This document shows positions 28,244 to 36,078 of a stretch of DNA of 64,000 bases, one piece after another. Position 1 is the stretch's first letter; each line of letters begins with the position of its first letter. The stretch comes from Burkholderia pyrrocinia (GTDB taxonomy: Bacteria; Pseudomonadota; Gammaproteobacteria; Burkholderiales; Burkholderiaceae), in contig NZ_CP070977.1 in assembly GCF_018417535.1 (NCBI RefSeq), positions 2,728,001-2,792,000 on the forward strand. The letters run 5' to 3'. Both the position numbers and the translations under genes were made by a program. The notes below the pieces were generated by a model. It ran no database searches and was not told where the DNA came from. It saw only the letters and a program-made list of their open reading frames with translations.

Positions 28244-29007
28244 ATGCACGCGCCGCGCGCATCGCGCTGATCACCGGCGCAGGCTCGGGGATCGGCGCGG
28301 CACTCGCGCGGCGGCTCGCGGCGCCCGGCATCGCGCTGGCGCTGCACGCGCGCGGCGCGGACGACGTGGCGCGGGCGCGGCTCGCCGACGTCGCACGCGC
28401 CTGCACGGCAGCCGGCGCGCAATGCATCACGCTCACCGGCGACCTCGCCGCGCCGGGCGTCGCAGCCACGCTCGTCGATGCAACCGCCACGCGCTTCGGC
28501 GGGCTCGACCAGCTCGTCGCGAACGCCGGCTTCGCCGCGCGGCAAGCCTTTTCCGATCTTTCCGCGGACGCGCTCGCGTCCGCCTTCGCGGCGATGCCCG
28601 GCGCGTTCTCCGCGCTCGCGCGCCGCGCGCGACCGCTGCTCGACGCGTCGGCCGCGCCGCGAATCGTCGCGGTCAGTTCGTTCGTCGCGCACCGCTACCG
28701 CGCCGATGCGCCGTTCGCGGCCACCGCCGCCGCGAAGGCCGCGCTCGAATCGCTGGTGCGCACCGCGGCTGCCGAATTCGCCGCGCGCGGCATCACCGTC
28801 AACGCGGTCGCGCCCGGCTTCACGCGCAAGGATCACGGGCCGAGCGCCGGCAACGCCGCCGCATGGGCACAGGCCGAACAGGCGACGCCGCTCGGCCGGA
28901 TCGCCGAACCCGACGACGTCGCCGCATTGATCGCCTTCCTGCTGTCGGACGCGGCGCGGCAGATCACCGGCCAGGTCATCCATGTCGACGGCGGCCTGAC
29001 GCTCTGA
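28240..29007 (+). CDS. Short-chain dehydrogenase/reductase with a replaced catalytic tyrosine
   Basis: A 255-residue SDR-fold protein starting at a GTG that overlaps the transporter stop as GTGA. The cofactor motif TGAGSGIG, NAG (VANAGF) and the late ITVNAVAPGFTRKDHG plus GQVIHVDGGLTL are all normal. The catalytic serine pair is in VAVSSFVA. The expected YxxxK appears as TAAAK (ATAAAKAALE), with Thr where Tyr should be. It may therefore be inactive in the classical sense or use a different residue. It is coupled to the ABC transporter; the substrate is unknown. Confidence 0.87.
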   Translation: MNARAARIALITGAGSGIGAALARRLAAPGIALALHARGADDVARARLADVARACTAAGAQCITLTGDLAAPGVAATLVDATATRFGGLDQLVANAGFAARQAFSDLSADALASAFAAMPGAFSALARRARPLLDASAAPRIVAVSSFVAHRYRADAPFAATAAAKAALESLVRTAAAEFAARGITVNAVAPGFTRKDHGPSAGNAAAWAQAEQATPLGRIAEPDDVAALIAFLLSDAARQITGQVIHVDGGLTL

Positions 29008-29164
29008 CGCGGCATCGACCGCCGCGCCCCTCCCCTGCGTCTCGGTCGAACACGCGCCTTCCCGCAAGAACCTGCATCGGCCTTTTTGGCCGCTCGCATC
29101 GCGACCGTAGAATAACCGCCACGCGGCAGCGCGATACGAGACAAGCCAAGAGGGGGCGGCAAGC

Positions 29165-30427
29165 ATGCAGGCATTCCAGTGGTTCAACGAATTGTCGTCG
29201 CGCGAGCGCAAGACGCTGTATGCCGGATTCGGCGGCTACGCGGTCGATGCGTTCGACTTCATGATCTACTCGTTCCTGATCCCGACGCTGATCGCCACAT
29301 GGGGGATGACGAAGAGCGAGGCCGGGATGATCGCGACGAGTTCGCTGATCTCGTCGGCAGTCGGCGGCTGGGTCGCCGGCATCCTCGCCGACCGCTACGG
29401 CCGCGTGCGCGTGCTGCAGTGGACGATCGCGACGTTCGCGCTGTTTACGTGCCTGTCCGGTTTCACGCATTCGTTCTGGCAGTTGCTCGCGACGCGCACG
29501 CTGCAGGGCTTCGGCTTCGGCGGCGAATGGTCGGTCGTGACGATCATGATGGCCGAGACGATCCGGTCGCCCGAGCATCGCGCGAAGGCCGTCGGCACCG
29601 TGCAGAGCAGCTGGTCGTTCGGCTGGGCCGCGGCCGCGATCCTCTACTGGGCGTTCTTCGCGCTGCTGCCCGAGCAGGTCGCATGGCGCGCGTGCTTCTG
29701 GATCGGCATCGTGCCCGCGCTGTGGATCCTGTACATCCGCCGCAACGTCAGCGATCCCGATATCTACACGGCCACGCGCCGCGCGCGCGACGAAGGCCGC
29801 GTGTCGGGCCACTTCCTCGAGATCTTCTCGCCGCCGCACCTGCGCGCGACGCTGTTCGGCAGCGCGCTATGCACCGGGATGCTCGGCGGCTACTACGCGA
29901 TCACGACATGGCTGCCCACCTACCTGAAAACCGTTCGCCACCTGTCCGTGTTCAACACGAGCGGCTATCTCGTCGTGCTGATCGTCGGCTCGTTCGTCGG
30001 CTACGTGGTCGGCGCGATCCTGTCCGACCGGCTCGGCCGCCGCGCGTCGTTCATCCTGTTCGCGATCGGCTCGTTCTCGCTCGGGATGGCATACACGATG
30101 CTGCCGATCACCGATACCGCGATGCTGCTGCTCGGCTTCCCGCTCGGCATCGTCGTGCAAGGGATCTTCGCCGGCGTCGGCGCGTACCTGTCGGAGCTGT
30201 ATCCGGGCGCGATCCGCGGCTCGGGCCAGGGCTTCTGCTACAACCTCGGCCGCGGGCTCGGCTCGTTCTTCCCGATCCTCGTCGGCTCGCTGTCGCAGTC
30301 GATGTCGCTCGTGAAGGCGATCGGCCTCGTCGCGGGCAGCGGCTACCTGCTCGTGATCGTCGCCGCGCTCGTGCTGCCGGAAACGCGCGGCAAGTCGCTC
30401 GTCGACGATCCGGCCGTCGCGTCGTGA
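29165..30427 (+). CDS. MFS transporter, sugar-acid/aromatic-acid porter type
   Basis: A 420-residue porter with 12 predicted helices. The MFS signature between helices 2 and 3 is GILADRYGRVRVLQ, and its repeat in the second half is AILSDRLGRRASF. GFGFGGEWSVVTIMMAE resembles the NanT/metabolite:H+ symporter group. It is preceded by a 157-base gap and followed 25 bases later by a DadA-like gene, with which it is probably co-transcribed. That pairing suggests an amino acid or keto acid cargo, but this is inference. Confidence 0.88.
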   Translation: MQAFQWFNELSSRERKTLYAGFGGYAVDAFDFMIYSFLIPTLIATWGMTKSEAGMIATSSLISSAVGGWVAGILADRYGRVRVLQWTIATFALFTCLSGFTHSFWQLLATRTLQGFGFGGEWSVVTIMMAETIRSPEHRAKAVGTVQSSWSFGWAAAAILYWAFFALLPEQVAWRACFWIGIVPALWILYIRRNVSDPDIYTATRRARDEGRVSGHFLEIFSPPHLRATLFGSALCTGMLGGYYAITTWLPTYLKTVRHLSVFNTSGYLVVLIVGSFVGYVVGAILSDRLGRRASFILFAIGSFSLGMAYTMLPITDTAMLLLGFPLGIVVQGIFAGVGAYLSELYPGAIRGSGQGFCYNLGRGLGSFFPILVGSLSQSMSLVKAIGLVAGSGYLLVIVAALVLPETRGKSLVDDPAVAS

Positions 30428-30452
30428 GCGCCCTCTTCGTTCCGGAAACCGC

Positions 30453-31736
30453 ATGCACGTGATCGTTCTCGGCGCCGGCGTGATCGGCGTCACCACCGCG
30501 TGGCACCTGCGCGAAGCAGGCTGCGACGTCACCGTGATCGAACGCGAGGCCGATGTCGCGCAAGCGACGAGCCTCGGCAACGCGGGCGTGATCGCGCCCG
30601 GCTACGTGACGCCGTGGGCCGCGCCGGGGATGCCCGGCAAGATTCTCAAGTACCTGTTCAAGCCCGCTTCGCCGCTGATCTTCCGGCCGACGCTCGATGC
30701 CGCGCAATGGCGCTGGATCGCGCGCTGGCTGCGCGAATGCGAGTTCGAGCGGTTCCGCGTGAACAAGCAGCGGATGCAGCGCATCGCGTATTACAGCCGC
30801 GCGTGCCTGCATGCGTTTCGCGACCGCTATCCGTTCGACTACGGCGCGAGCCGCGGCTACCTGCAACTGTTGCGTGGCGCGTTCGACGTCGAGATGGTGC
30901 AGCCCGCGCTGAAGGTGCTGCGCGATGCCGGCATCGCGTTTCGCGAACTCGACGCGGTCGGCTGCACGGCGATCGAGCCGGGCCTGCGCTGGGCGCGGCA
31001 GGCGCCTGTCGGCGGCATCTACCTGCCCGACGACGAAGCCGGCGACTGCGCGCTCTTCACGCGCAAACTGCGGGCGCTGTGCGAAGCGAACGGCGTGACG
31101 TTCCGTTTTCGCACCGAAATCCGCGCGCTCGACGTCGCTAGCAGCAGGGTACGCGGCGTGCGAATCGATTCACCAGACGAAGGCGCCGCCGCACGACGTG
31201 ACGCTCCGCTCGCCGCCGACGCGATCGTCGTCGCGCTCGGCGTCGACAGCGCCGCCCTGCTGCGGCCTCACGGCATCGACGTGCCGCTGTATCCGGTGAA
31301 AGGCTATTCGGCGACCCTCGCGGTCGTCGACGATGCAAAGGCGCCGCGCGCCGCGCTGATGGACGAATCGCTGAAGACGGCGATCACGCGCTTCGGCCCG
31401 ACCCTGCGCGTCGCGGGCACCGCGGAACTCGGCAACCGGCACGCGGCGCTGCGGCAGCAGGCGCTCGATACGCTGATGAAGGTGCTCGACGACTGGTTCC
31501 CGCACGCGGCCGATCGCGCGTCGGCGCGCTTCTGGGTCGGCCGCCGGCCGATGACGCCCGACGGGCCGCCGCTCCTTGGCGCGAGCGGAATCGACGGACT
31601 CTGGCTCAACGTCGGGCACGGCTCGACGGGCTGGGCGATGTCGATGGGTTCGGGAAAGGTGGTGGCGGATCTCGTTACCGGACGCGAGCCGGAGATCGAC
31701 CTGTCGGGCCTGACGCTCGCGCGCTACGACCGGTAG
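30453..31736 (+). CDS. D-amino acid dehydrogenase (DadA-like), FAD-dependent
   Basis: A 427-residue membrane-associated flavoprotein of the DAO superfamily that oxidatively deaminates D-amino acids. The FAD motif VIVLGAGVIGVTTAWHL, then SLGNAGVIAPGYVTPWAAPG and the C-terminal NVGHGSTGWAMSMGSGKVVADL are characteristic of DadA small subunits. No alanine racemase is adjacent, so this may be a paralogue serving a substrate brought in by the preceding MFS porter. It converges with thpR; the 85 bases between them hold nothing obvious. Confidence 0.9.
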   Translation: MHVIVLGAGVIGVTTAWHLREAGCDVTVIEREADVAQATSLGNAGVIAPGYVTPWAAPGMPGKILKYLFKPASPLIFRPTLDAAQWRWIARWLRECEFERFRVNKQRMQRIAYYSRACLHAFRDRYPFDYGASRGYLQLLRGAFDVEMVQPALKVLRDAGIAFRELDAVGCTAIEPGLRWARQAPVGGIYLPDDEAGDCALFTRKLRALCEANGVTFRFRTEIRALDVASSRVRGVRIDSPDEGAAARRDAPLAADAIVVALGVDSAALLRPHGIDVPLYPVKGYSATLAVVDDAKAPRAALMDESLKTAITRFGPTLRVAGTAELGNRHAALRQQALDTLMKVLDDWFPHAADRASARFWVGRRPMTPDGPPLLGASGIDGLWLNVGHGSTGWAMSMGSGKVVADLVTGREPEIDLSGLTLARYDR

Positions 31737-31821
31737 GCTCGGCGCCGGGCGACACCGTCGGCGCGATGCTCTGGCGCAATACGCGCAGCGCGCGGTCATC
31801 GCGATGCATCGCGAGTGCCGC

Positions 31822-32388
31822 TTACCGCGCCGCCCGGCCTTCCGCCCAGGCAATCGGCGCCGATACGATCGGCCGATGCGACACGCCCTCGTGCGACAGC
31901 CGGCTTTCGAACAGCGTCAACGCTTCGATGCGCAGCACGACCGGCCGCGCGGGCGCGCCGCCGTGCGCGGGCTGCCCGACCGCATCGCGCGGTAGCCGCG
32001 CGAGCGTCACGTGCGGCCGAAACGGCCGCCGGTCGACCGGCACGCCGAGCTTACCCGGCAGCGCCGCCAGCCCCGTATTCAGCGAGACGCAGGCGGGATC
32101 GGCCTCGAGTTCCGCGACGATCAACCTCGCACGCGGCAGGCTCGGCCACCACGCGATCCGCTCGACCGGCAGCAGCGGCAGCGCATGCGCGGCTGCGAGC
32201 GCGGGCAGGTGCGAGGCCAGCGCGTCGCACCGTTCCCGTTCGATCGCGCCGATGAACGCGAGTGTCATATGCAGTTGCGCGGGCAGCGTGCGCCGCGCAC
32301 CGCGGGTGACCGGCAACGCGTGCAGCGCGTCGCGCGACGCCGCATCGGGTATCAGCGCGACGAACGCACGGAGCCGGTCGCCGTTCAT
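31822..32388 (-). CDS. thpR: RNA 2',3'-cyclic phosphodiesterase
   Basis: A 188-residue 2H phosphoesterase. The two HxT motifs are HMTLAF (His40) and HVTLAR (His126), spaced as in LigT/ThpR. FVALIPDAASRDAL at the N-terminus is typical. The ATG at 32388 overlaps the stop of the symporter gene by four bases. The true cellular substrate of this family is not settled. Confidence 0.9.
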   Translation of the reverse strand: MNGDRLRAFVALIPDAASRDALHALPVTRGARRTLPAQLHMTLAFIGAIERERCDALASHLPALAAAHALPLLPVERIAWWPSLPRARLIVAELEADPACVSLNTGLAALPGKLGVPVDRRPFRPHVTLARLPRDAVGQPAHGGAPARPVVLRIEALTLFESRLSHEGVSHRPIVSAPIAWAEGRAAR

Positions 32389-33875
32389 GACTCGCTCACC
32401 GCGGCACGCGGCGCGCTCGCCGTCTCGGCCGAAACCGGACGCTGCGGCAGCGGGCCGTGCTCGCCCCACACGTCGGCCGGCAGCACGCGCGCGAGCTCCG
32501 GGATCGTGTTGCGCGTGAACACCGGATCGGCGATACCTGCCGCGCGCTGGCGGCGATAGTCGACCCACGCGGCGTGCGCATACTTGCCGAGCGCGAGGAT
32601 CGCGATCAGGTTGACGATCGCCATCAGCCCCATGCTCGTATCGGCCATCGCCCACACGAGCGGCAGTTGCCCGACGCTGCCGAACATCACCATCCCGAGC
32701 ACCGCGACGCGGAACAGCGGCAGCACGCCGCGCCGCTTCGTGATGAATTCGACGTTGCCTTCCGCATACGCGTAGTTGCCGATCACCGACGAGAACGCGA
32801 GGAAGAAAATCGCGACCGCCATGTAGATGCCGCCCCAGTCGCCGACGTGGCTCGAGATCGCGCGCTGCGTGAGCGCTGCGCCTTCCATGCCGGTGCCGAG
32901 CTCGTACTGGCCCGACAGCAGGATCACGAACGCGGTCGCGCTGCAGATCACGATCGTGTCGACGAACACGCCGAGCATCTGGATCAGCCCCTGCGTGACG
33001 GGATGCCGCGTGCTCGCGGTCGCGGCCGCGTTCGGCGCGCTGCCCATCCCTGCTTCGTTCGAGAACAGCCCGCGCTTCACGCCGATCGCGATCGCCTGGC
33101 TGACCGCATAGCCCGTCAGGCCGCCCGCCGCCTGCTCGAGGCCGAACGCACTCTTCACGATCAGCACGATCATACCGGGCACCAATGCGATGTGCGTCGC
33201 GACCGCGTAGACCGCGAGCGCGAGGTAGCCGATCGCCATCAGCGGCACGATCACCTGCGCGACCGTCGCGATGCGGCGGATGCCGCCGAAGATGATCGGC
33301 GCGCTCAGCAGCACGAGACCGAGGCCGACCGTCTCGCGGCTCCAGCCGAACGACGTATGGAACGCATCCGCGATCGCGTTCGCCTGTACCGCGTTGAACA
33401 CGAAGCCGAACGCAAGGATCAGCGACAGCGAAAACAGCACGCCGAAGCCGCGCGAGCGCAGGCCGGCCTGGATGTAGTACGCGGGGCCGCCGCGATAGCT
33501 GCCGTCCGGGTGCGACACCTTGAAGATCTGCGCGAGCGTCGCCTCGACGAACGCGGACGACATCCCGACCAGCGCCGTCATCCACATCCAGAAGATCGCA
33601 CCCGGCCCGCCGACCGTCAGCGCGACCGCGACGCCGGCGATGTTGCCGGTGCCCACGCGGCTCGCGAGCCCGGTCGCGAATGCCTGGAACGACGAGATGC
33701 TGCCCGGCTCGCCCTTGCTGCCGACCAGTTTCATGCTGAGGAACAGCGCCTTCAACTGGATCATCCGGAACCGCAACGTAAACCACGCACCGGCGCCGAG
33801 CAGCAGCGCGATCAGCACGTAGTTCCACAACACGCCATTGACGGCGTCGATCAGCCCATGCGCGAATGCTTCCAT
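32385..33875 (-). CDS. Sodium:alanine/glycine symporter (AGCS family)
   Basis: A 496-residue porter with 10 or more helices. Family stretches are SSFQAFATGLASRVGTGNIAGVA, GPGAIFWMWMTALVGMSSAFVEATLAQ and GGPAYYIQAGL. It probably takes up alanine or glycine with Na+ (or H+). AAGGA lies before the ATG at 33875. It is coupled to thpR. The promoter should be in the A+T-richer region to its right. Confidence 0.94.
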   Translation of the reverse strand: MEAFAHGLIDAVNGVLWNYVLIALLLGAGAWFTLRFRMIQLKALFLSMKLVGSKGEPGSISSFQAFATGLASRVGTGNIAGVAVALTVGGPGAIFWMWMTALVGMSSAFVEATLAQIFKVSHPDGSYRGGPAYYIQAGLRSRGFGVLFSLSLILAFGFVFNAVQANAIADAFHTSFGWSRETVGLGLVLLSAPIIFGGIRRIATVAQVIVPLMAIGYLALAVYAVATHIALVPGMIVLIVKSAFGLEQAAGGLTGYAVSQAIAIGVKRGLFSNEAGMGSAPNAAATASTRHPVTQGLIQMLGVFVDTIVICSATAFVILLSGQYELGTGMEGAALTQRAISSHVGDWGGIYMAVAIFFLAFSSVIGNYAYAEGNVEFITKRRGVLPLFRVAVLGMVMFGSVGQLPLVWAMADTSMGLMAIVNLIAILALGKYAHAAWVDYRRQRAAGIADPVFTRNTIPELARVLPADVWGEHGPLPQRPVSAETASAPRAAVSES

Positions 33876-34414
33876 CCAGAGTCCTTGTAAATAGGGTCAG
33901 TCATATGCAGTCACCGCGAACGCGGCCTGAGGGGCGACATGATATGACAGTTTCCAAGAATAATTACAAAATGAAAGGATTCGGCATCATGACAAATCAA
34001 GGGGCCGATCTCTCCTGATCAGATGCGTCAACACGCCCCCGTCACCTTAGACAATCTCCCGTGACTGTTTGACACATTGCTCAGTCAACAGGACACGCAG
34101 AGAAAAGTGTTTCCGCATTTCGACTTTTCTCGGCCCTTACCCGGACGATACACAGCGGTAGCCGATCGGTAGACCGACCACGCGTCCTCAGCATCCCCAC
34201 ATCCAGAGCCGGCGCCCGGCTAGTTCCGAGACAAGGAAGCGCGGTCGCATGCTCTCGGGAATCTCTTTTGATTGCGCTTCGTAGAAGCGTTCCGGATGAC
34301 TCCCCCACGAGTACGTGCCGGACAAACTCCTTGCACACAGCATAAAAAAATATAACCGTCTCATTCTCAGGCATGCGAATCAATCATCTAAATCAACACT
34401 GCACGGGATATGAA
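33876..34414. other. Non-coding, lower-G+C left flank of the bacteriocin island
   Basis: 539 bases without a convincing gene. The base composition drops sharply, with runs such as AATTACAAAATGAAAGG near 33961 and CATAAAAAAATATAACC near 34341. A short inverted repeat, TGACTG (34062-34067) and CAGTCA (34082-34087), flanks a TTGACA-like hexamer at 34069. The region must hold the promoters of the symporter (leftward) and of the bacteriocin gene (rightward). I see no integrase, IS end or tRNA. Confidence 0.5.
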
Positions 34415-35548
34415 ATGACGAAGCATAACCCTTTGAAACAGACAAGCCACGCCTCTGAAGAACAACAACAGCCTTTGATGCGACGACGTCTTCTGGTCGC
34501 GTCAACCGTGCTCCCGTTTGGCACGCTGCTGAAGCATGCGACGGCCATGGCTCAGAACAACGTCCTCCCGCCCATCGAGATCACTGCACCGAGGCCGCCC
34601 GACTTTAATTTTGGCGATTTCGGTATCAAGGTAAACGAAATTCCCGGCGCCAACCCCGGCGCCGGAATGCCGGCACCTTCGATTTGCTTCAATCAGTATT
34701 GCACATCGAACTTCATGTTGCTTTTTGCAAACACGGGCAACATGATCCGCGCCACCGAGATGTTTCTCAAACATCTCCAAGTCTTCGGGGGCAACGACAC
34801 AAAATTCTGGCGTAATCAATTAATGCTGGTGGGCGGCTTCACTCCTTGGCTGGCCATCGGTGGCTACAAATATTTGCCCGGCGCCAATCAATACGGATTC
34901 AATTTCGAACCAGGAACATATGCCAACATCACTGCGCTATTCGGCATCTATATCGGACAATCAAGCGGCATCCAGCCAACGAGCACATTCGCGTCGTACG
35001 GCAATCCGCTGATGTTCGTCGAAGCACTCAATCATTGGATACACGGAGACGGAACTCAACGAACCGTCCATATTGAATCACTCAACTTGAAGATGAGCAT
35101 CCTCGATTTCTCGGAAATATCGAGAGCCATTGAAAATCCCGGATATGGCCCCGGCATCTACTCGTTCGACACCGGTTTCAGCACCAACATCTTCAATCAC
35201 GGGACAAAGGATCTCTGGAGTGCCGCAGTCTTCGGGCGAGTATCCGGCAGGGTACGTGGCACGCTTGAAATGCTGGAGGACGATACATATCGATTCGTCG
35301 GTTACTACTCACTCAATCCCGACAAGTTCGATGCAGATCCTTCAAACCGGCCATTTCTGCAGGAGGCTGCGACGACGATCCTGTCCAAGCTCGGCGCCAC
35401 CCTGGGACATAAGGACTATCAAATCAACTTTTTCGGTGAAAAAAGTCTTACGTTCTCTGGCCAACGACCTGTCAAGAATGCAGGCACACGCCCCCCGCAG
35501 GCAGTCCATAGGCCGTCGTTCGGTGGACTGATGCGACCGACTCGCTAG
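34415..35548 (+). CDS. Colicin-M-like bacteriocin (lipid II phosphodiesterase family), with a Tat-like leader
   Basis: A 377-residue protein whose C-terminal half matches colicin M as I recall it. Shared blocks include LNHWIHGDGTQRTVHI with colicin M AHYLWGNGAERSVNI, GRVSGRVRGTLEM with GNITLKTEGTLTI, and PDKFDADPSNR with DDKYDFNASTHR, ending in KDYQI against KEYQI. Residues 54-59 (IEITAP) sit where colicin M has its TonB box. Colicin M enters via an outer-membrane receptor and TonB, then cleaves lipid II in the periplasm. Residues 22-46 (MRRRLLVAS... to ATAMAQ) look like a twin-arginine signal. The catalytic Tyr is Phe305 and the catalytic His is not conserved. The tail (351-377) is rich in Pro and Arg. 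The start at 34415 has GGGA upstream; 34373 and 34478 are alternatives. The region is much lower in G+C than its neighbours. Confidence 0.82.
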   Translation: MTKHNPLKQTSHASEEQQQPLMRRRLLVASTVLPFGTLLKHATAMAQNNVLPPIEITAPRPPDFNFGDFGIKVNEIPGANPGAGMPAPSICFNQYCTSNFMLLFANTGNMIRATEMFLKHLQVFGGNDTKFWRNQLMLVGGFTPWLAIGGYKYLPGANQYGFNFEPGTYANITALFGIYIGQSSGIQPTSTFASYGNPLMFVEALNHWIHGDGTQRTVHIESLNLKMSILDFSEISRAIENPGYGPGIYSFDTGFSTNIFNHGTKDLWSAAVFGRVSGRVRGTLEMLEDDTYRFVGYYSLNPDKFDADPSNRPFLQEAATTILSKLGATLGHKDYQINFFGEKSLTFSGQRPVKNAGTRPPQAVHRPSFGGLMRPTR

Positions 35549-35625
35549 CAGGCCCCCGAGAGGCTCCGGAAATTCGACTGCCCGGGTCAACCCCGCATTT
35601 TGTTCATACCCACATTGAGCGCCTC

Positions 35626-36009
35626 ATGATTTCCAGAGTCATACGCGGAATCCTCCGGCTAGTTCTCTGGCTAGTTATCGCAGCGATCGGCACCTATGCG
35701 CTACTGTTCGTCGTCGTTGCGACTTCCCGATATGAGCGGACCGAAGGCAGTTGCCCTGACATGTCTCTCGATACGCTACGAAACAAGGTCCTGCTACGTC
35801 TCGAGGAACAAGGAATACCGCTGGACAGCATCCGGTTCGACGGTGCGCCGCAGTATCACGCGTGGAAACTGGGCATGTGGGAATTCCCGCTGCTCATTGA
35901 CGAAACCAGATACATCGCGATGATCGACTGCAACGAACAGCTTTCAAGCTATTGGCAAGTCAAAGATCAGCCAGTCGACAAAACCGGACAAGCTCACGAT
36001 CGCCGATAA
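35626..36009 (+). CDS. Putative immunity protein for the colicin-M-like bacteriocin (Cmi-like)
   Basis: A 127-residue protein with one N-terminal membrane helix (residues ~8-32, LRLVLWLVIAAIGTYALLFVVV) followed by a ~95-residue soluble domain expected in the periplasm. Two cysteines, Cys43 (EGSCPDM) and Cys102 (IDCNEQ), bracket the domain. Colicin M immunity protein Cmi has the same build: N-terminal anchor, periplasmic domain of ~90 residues and one disulfide joining the domain ends. Sequence identity is low, so the call rests on topology, cysteines and position 77 bases after the toxin gene on the same strand. In E. coli the immunity gene is on the opposite strand. Confidence 0.65.
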   Translation: MISRVIRGILRLVLWLVIAAIGTYALLFVVVATSRYERTEGSCPDMSLDTLRNKVLLRLEEQGIPLDSIRFDGAPQYHAWKLGMWEFPLLIDETRYIAMIDCNEQLSSYWQVKDQPVDKTGQAHDRR

Positions 36010-36015
36010 CTTCAC

Positions 36016-36047
36016 AAAAAAAACCGGGCGCCCTTTCGGACGCCCGG
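36016..36047 (-). terminator. Rho-independent terminator of gltBD
   Basis: On the minus strand CCGGGCG (36047-36041) pairs with CGCCCGG (36030-36024), followed at once by TTTTTTT (36023-36016 region). It lies 31 bases past the gltD stop. It also follows the immunity gene, but the T-tract faces gltD. Confidence 0.85.
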
Positions 36048-36078
36048 CTCTCATCGAAACCCGCTCGCGCTATTCAGC

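Noticed and set aside
34328..34356. A sigma-70 promoter TTGCAC / TATAAC for the bacteriocin gene
   Set aside because: The two hexamers are only 14 bases apart, too close for a normal promoter; the real promoter could not be fixed by eye.
34081..34383. A 100-codon minus-strand frame left of the bacteriocin gene
   Set aside because: No ribosome site, no recognisable domain, overlaps the likely bacteriocin promoter; the region is better described as non-coding.
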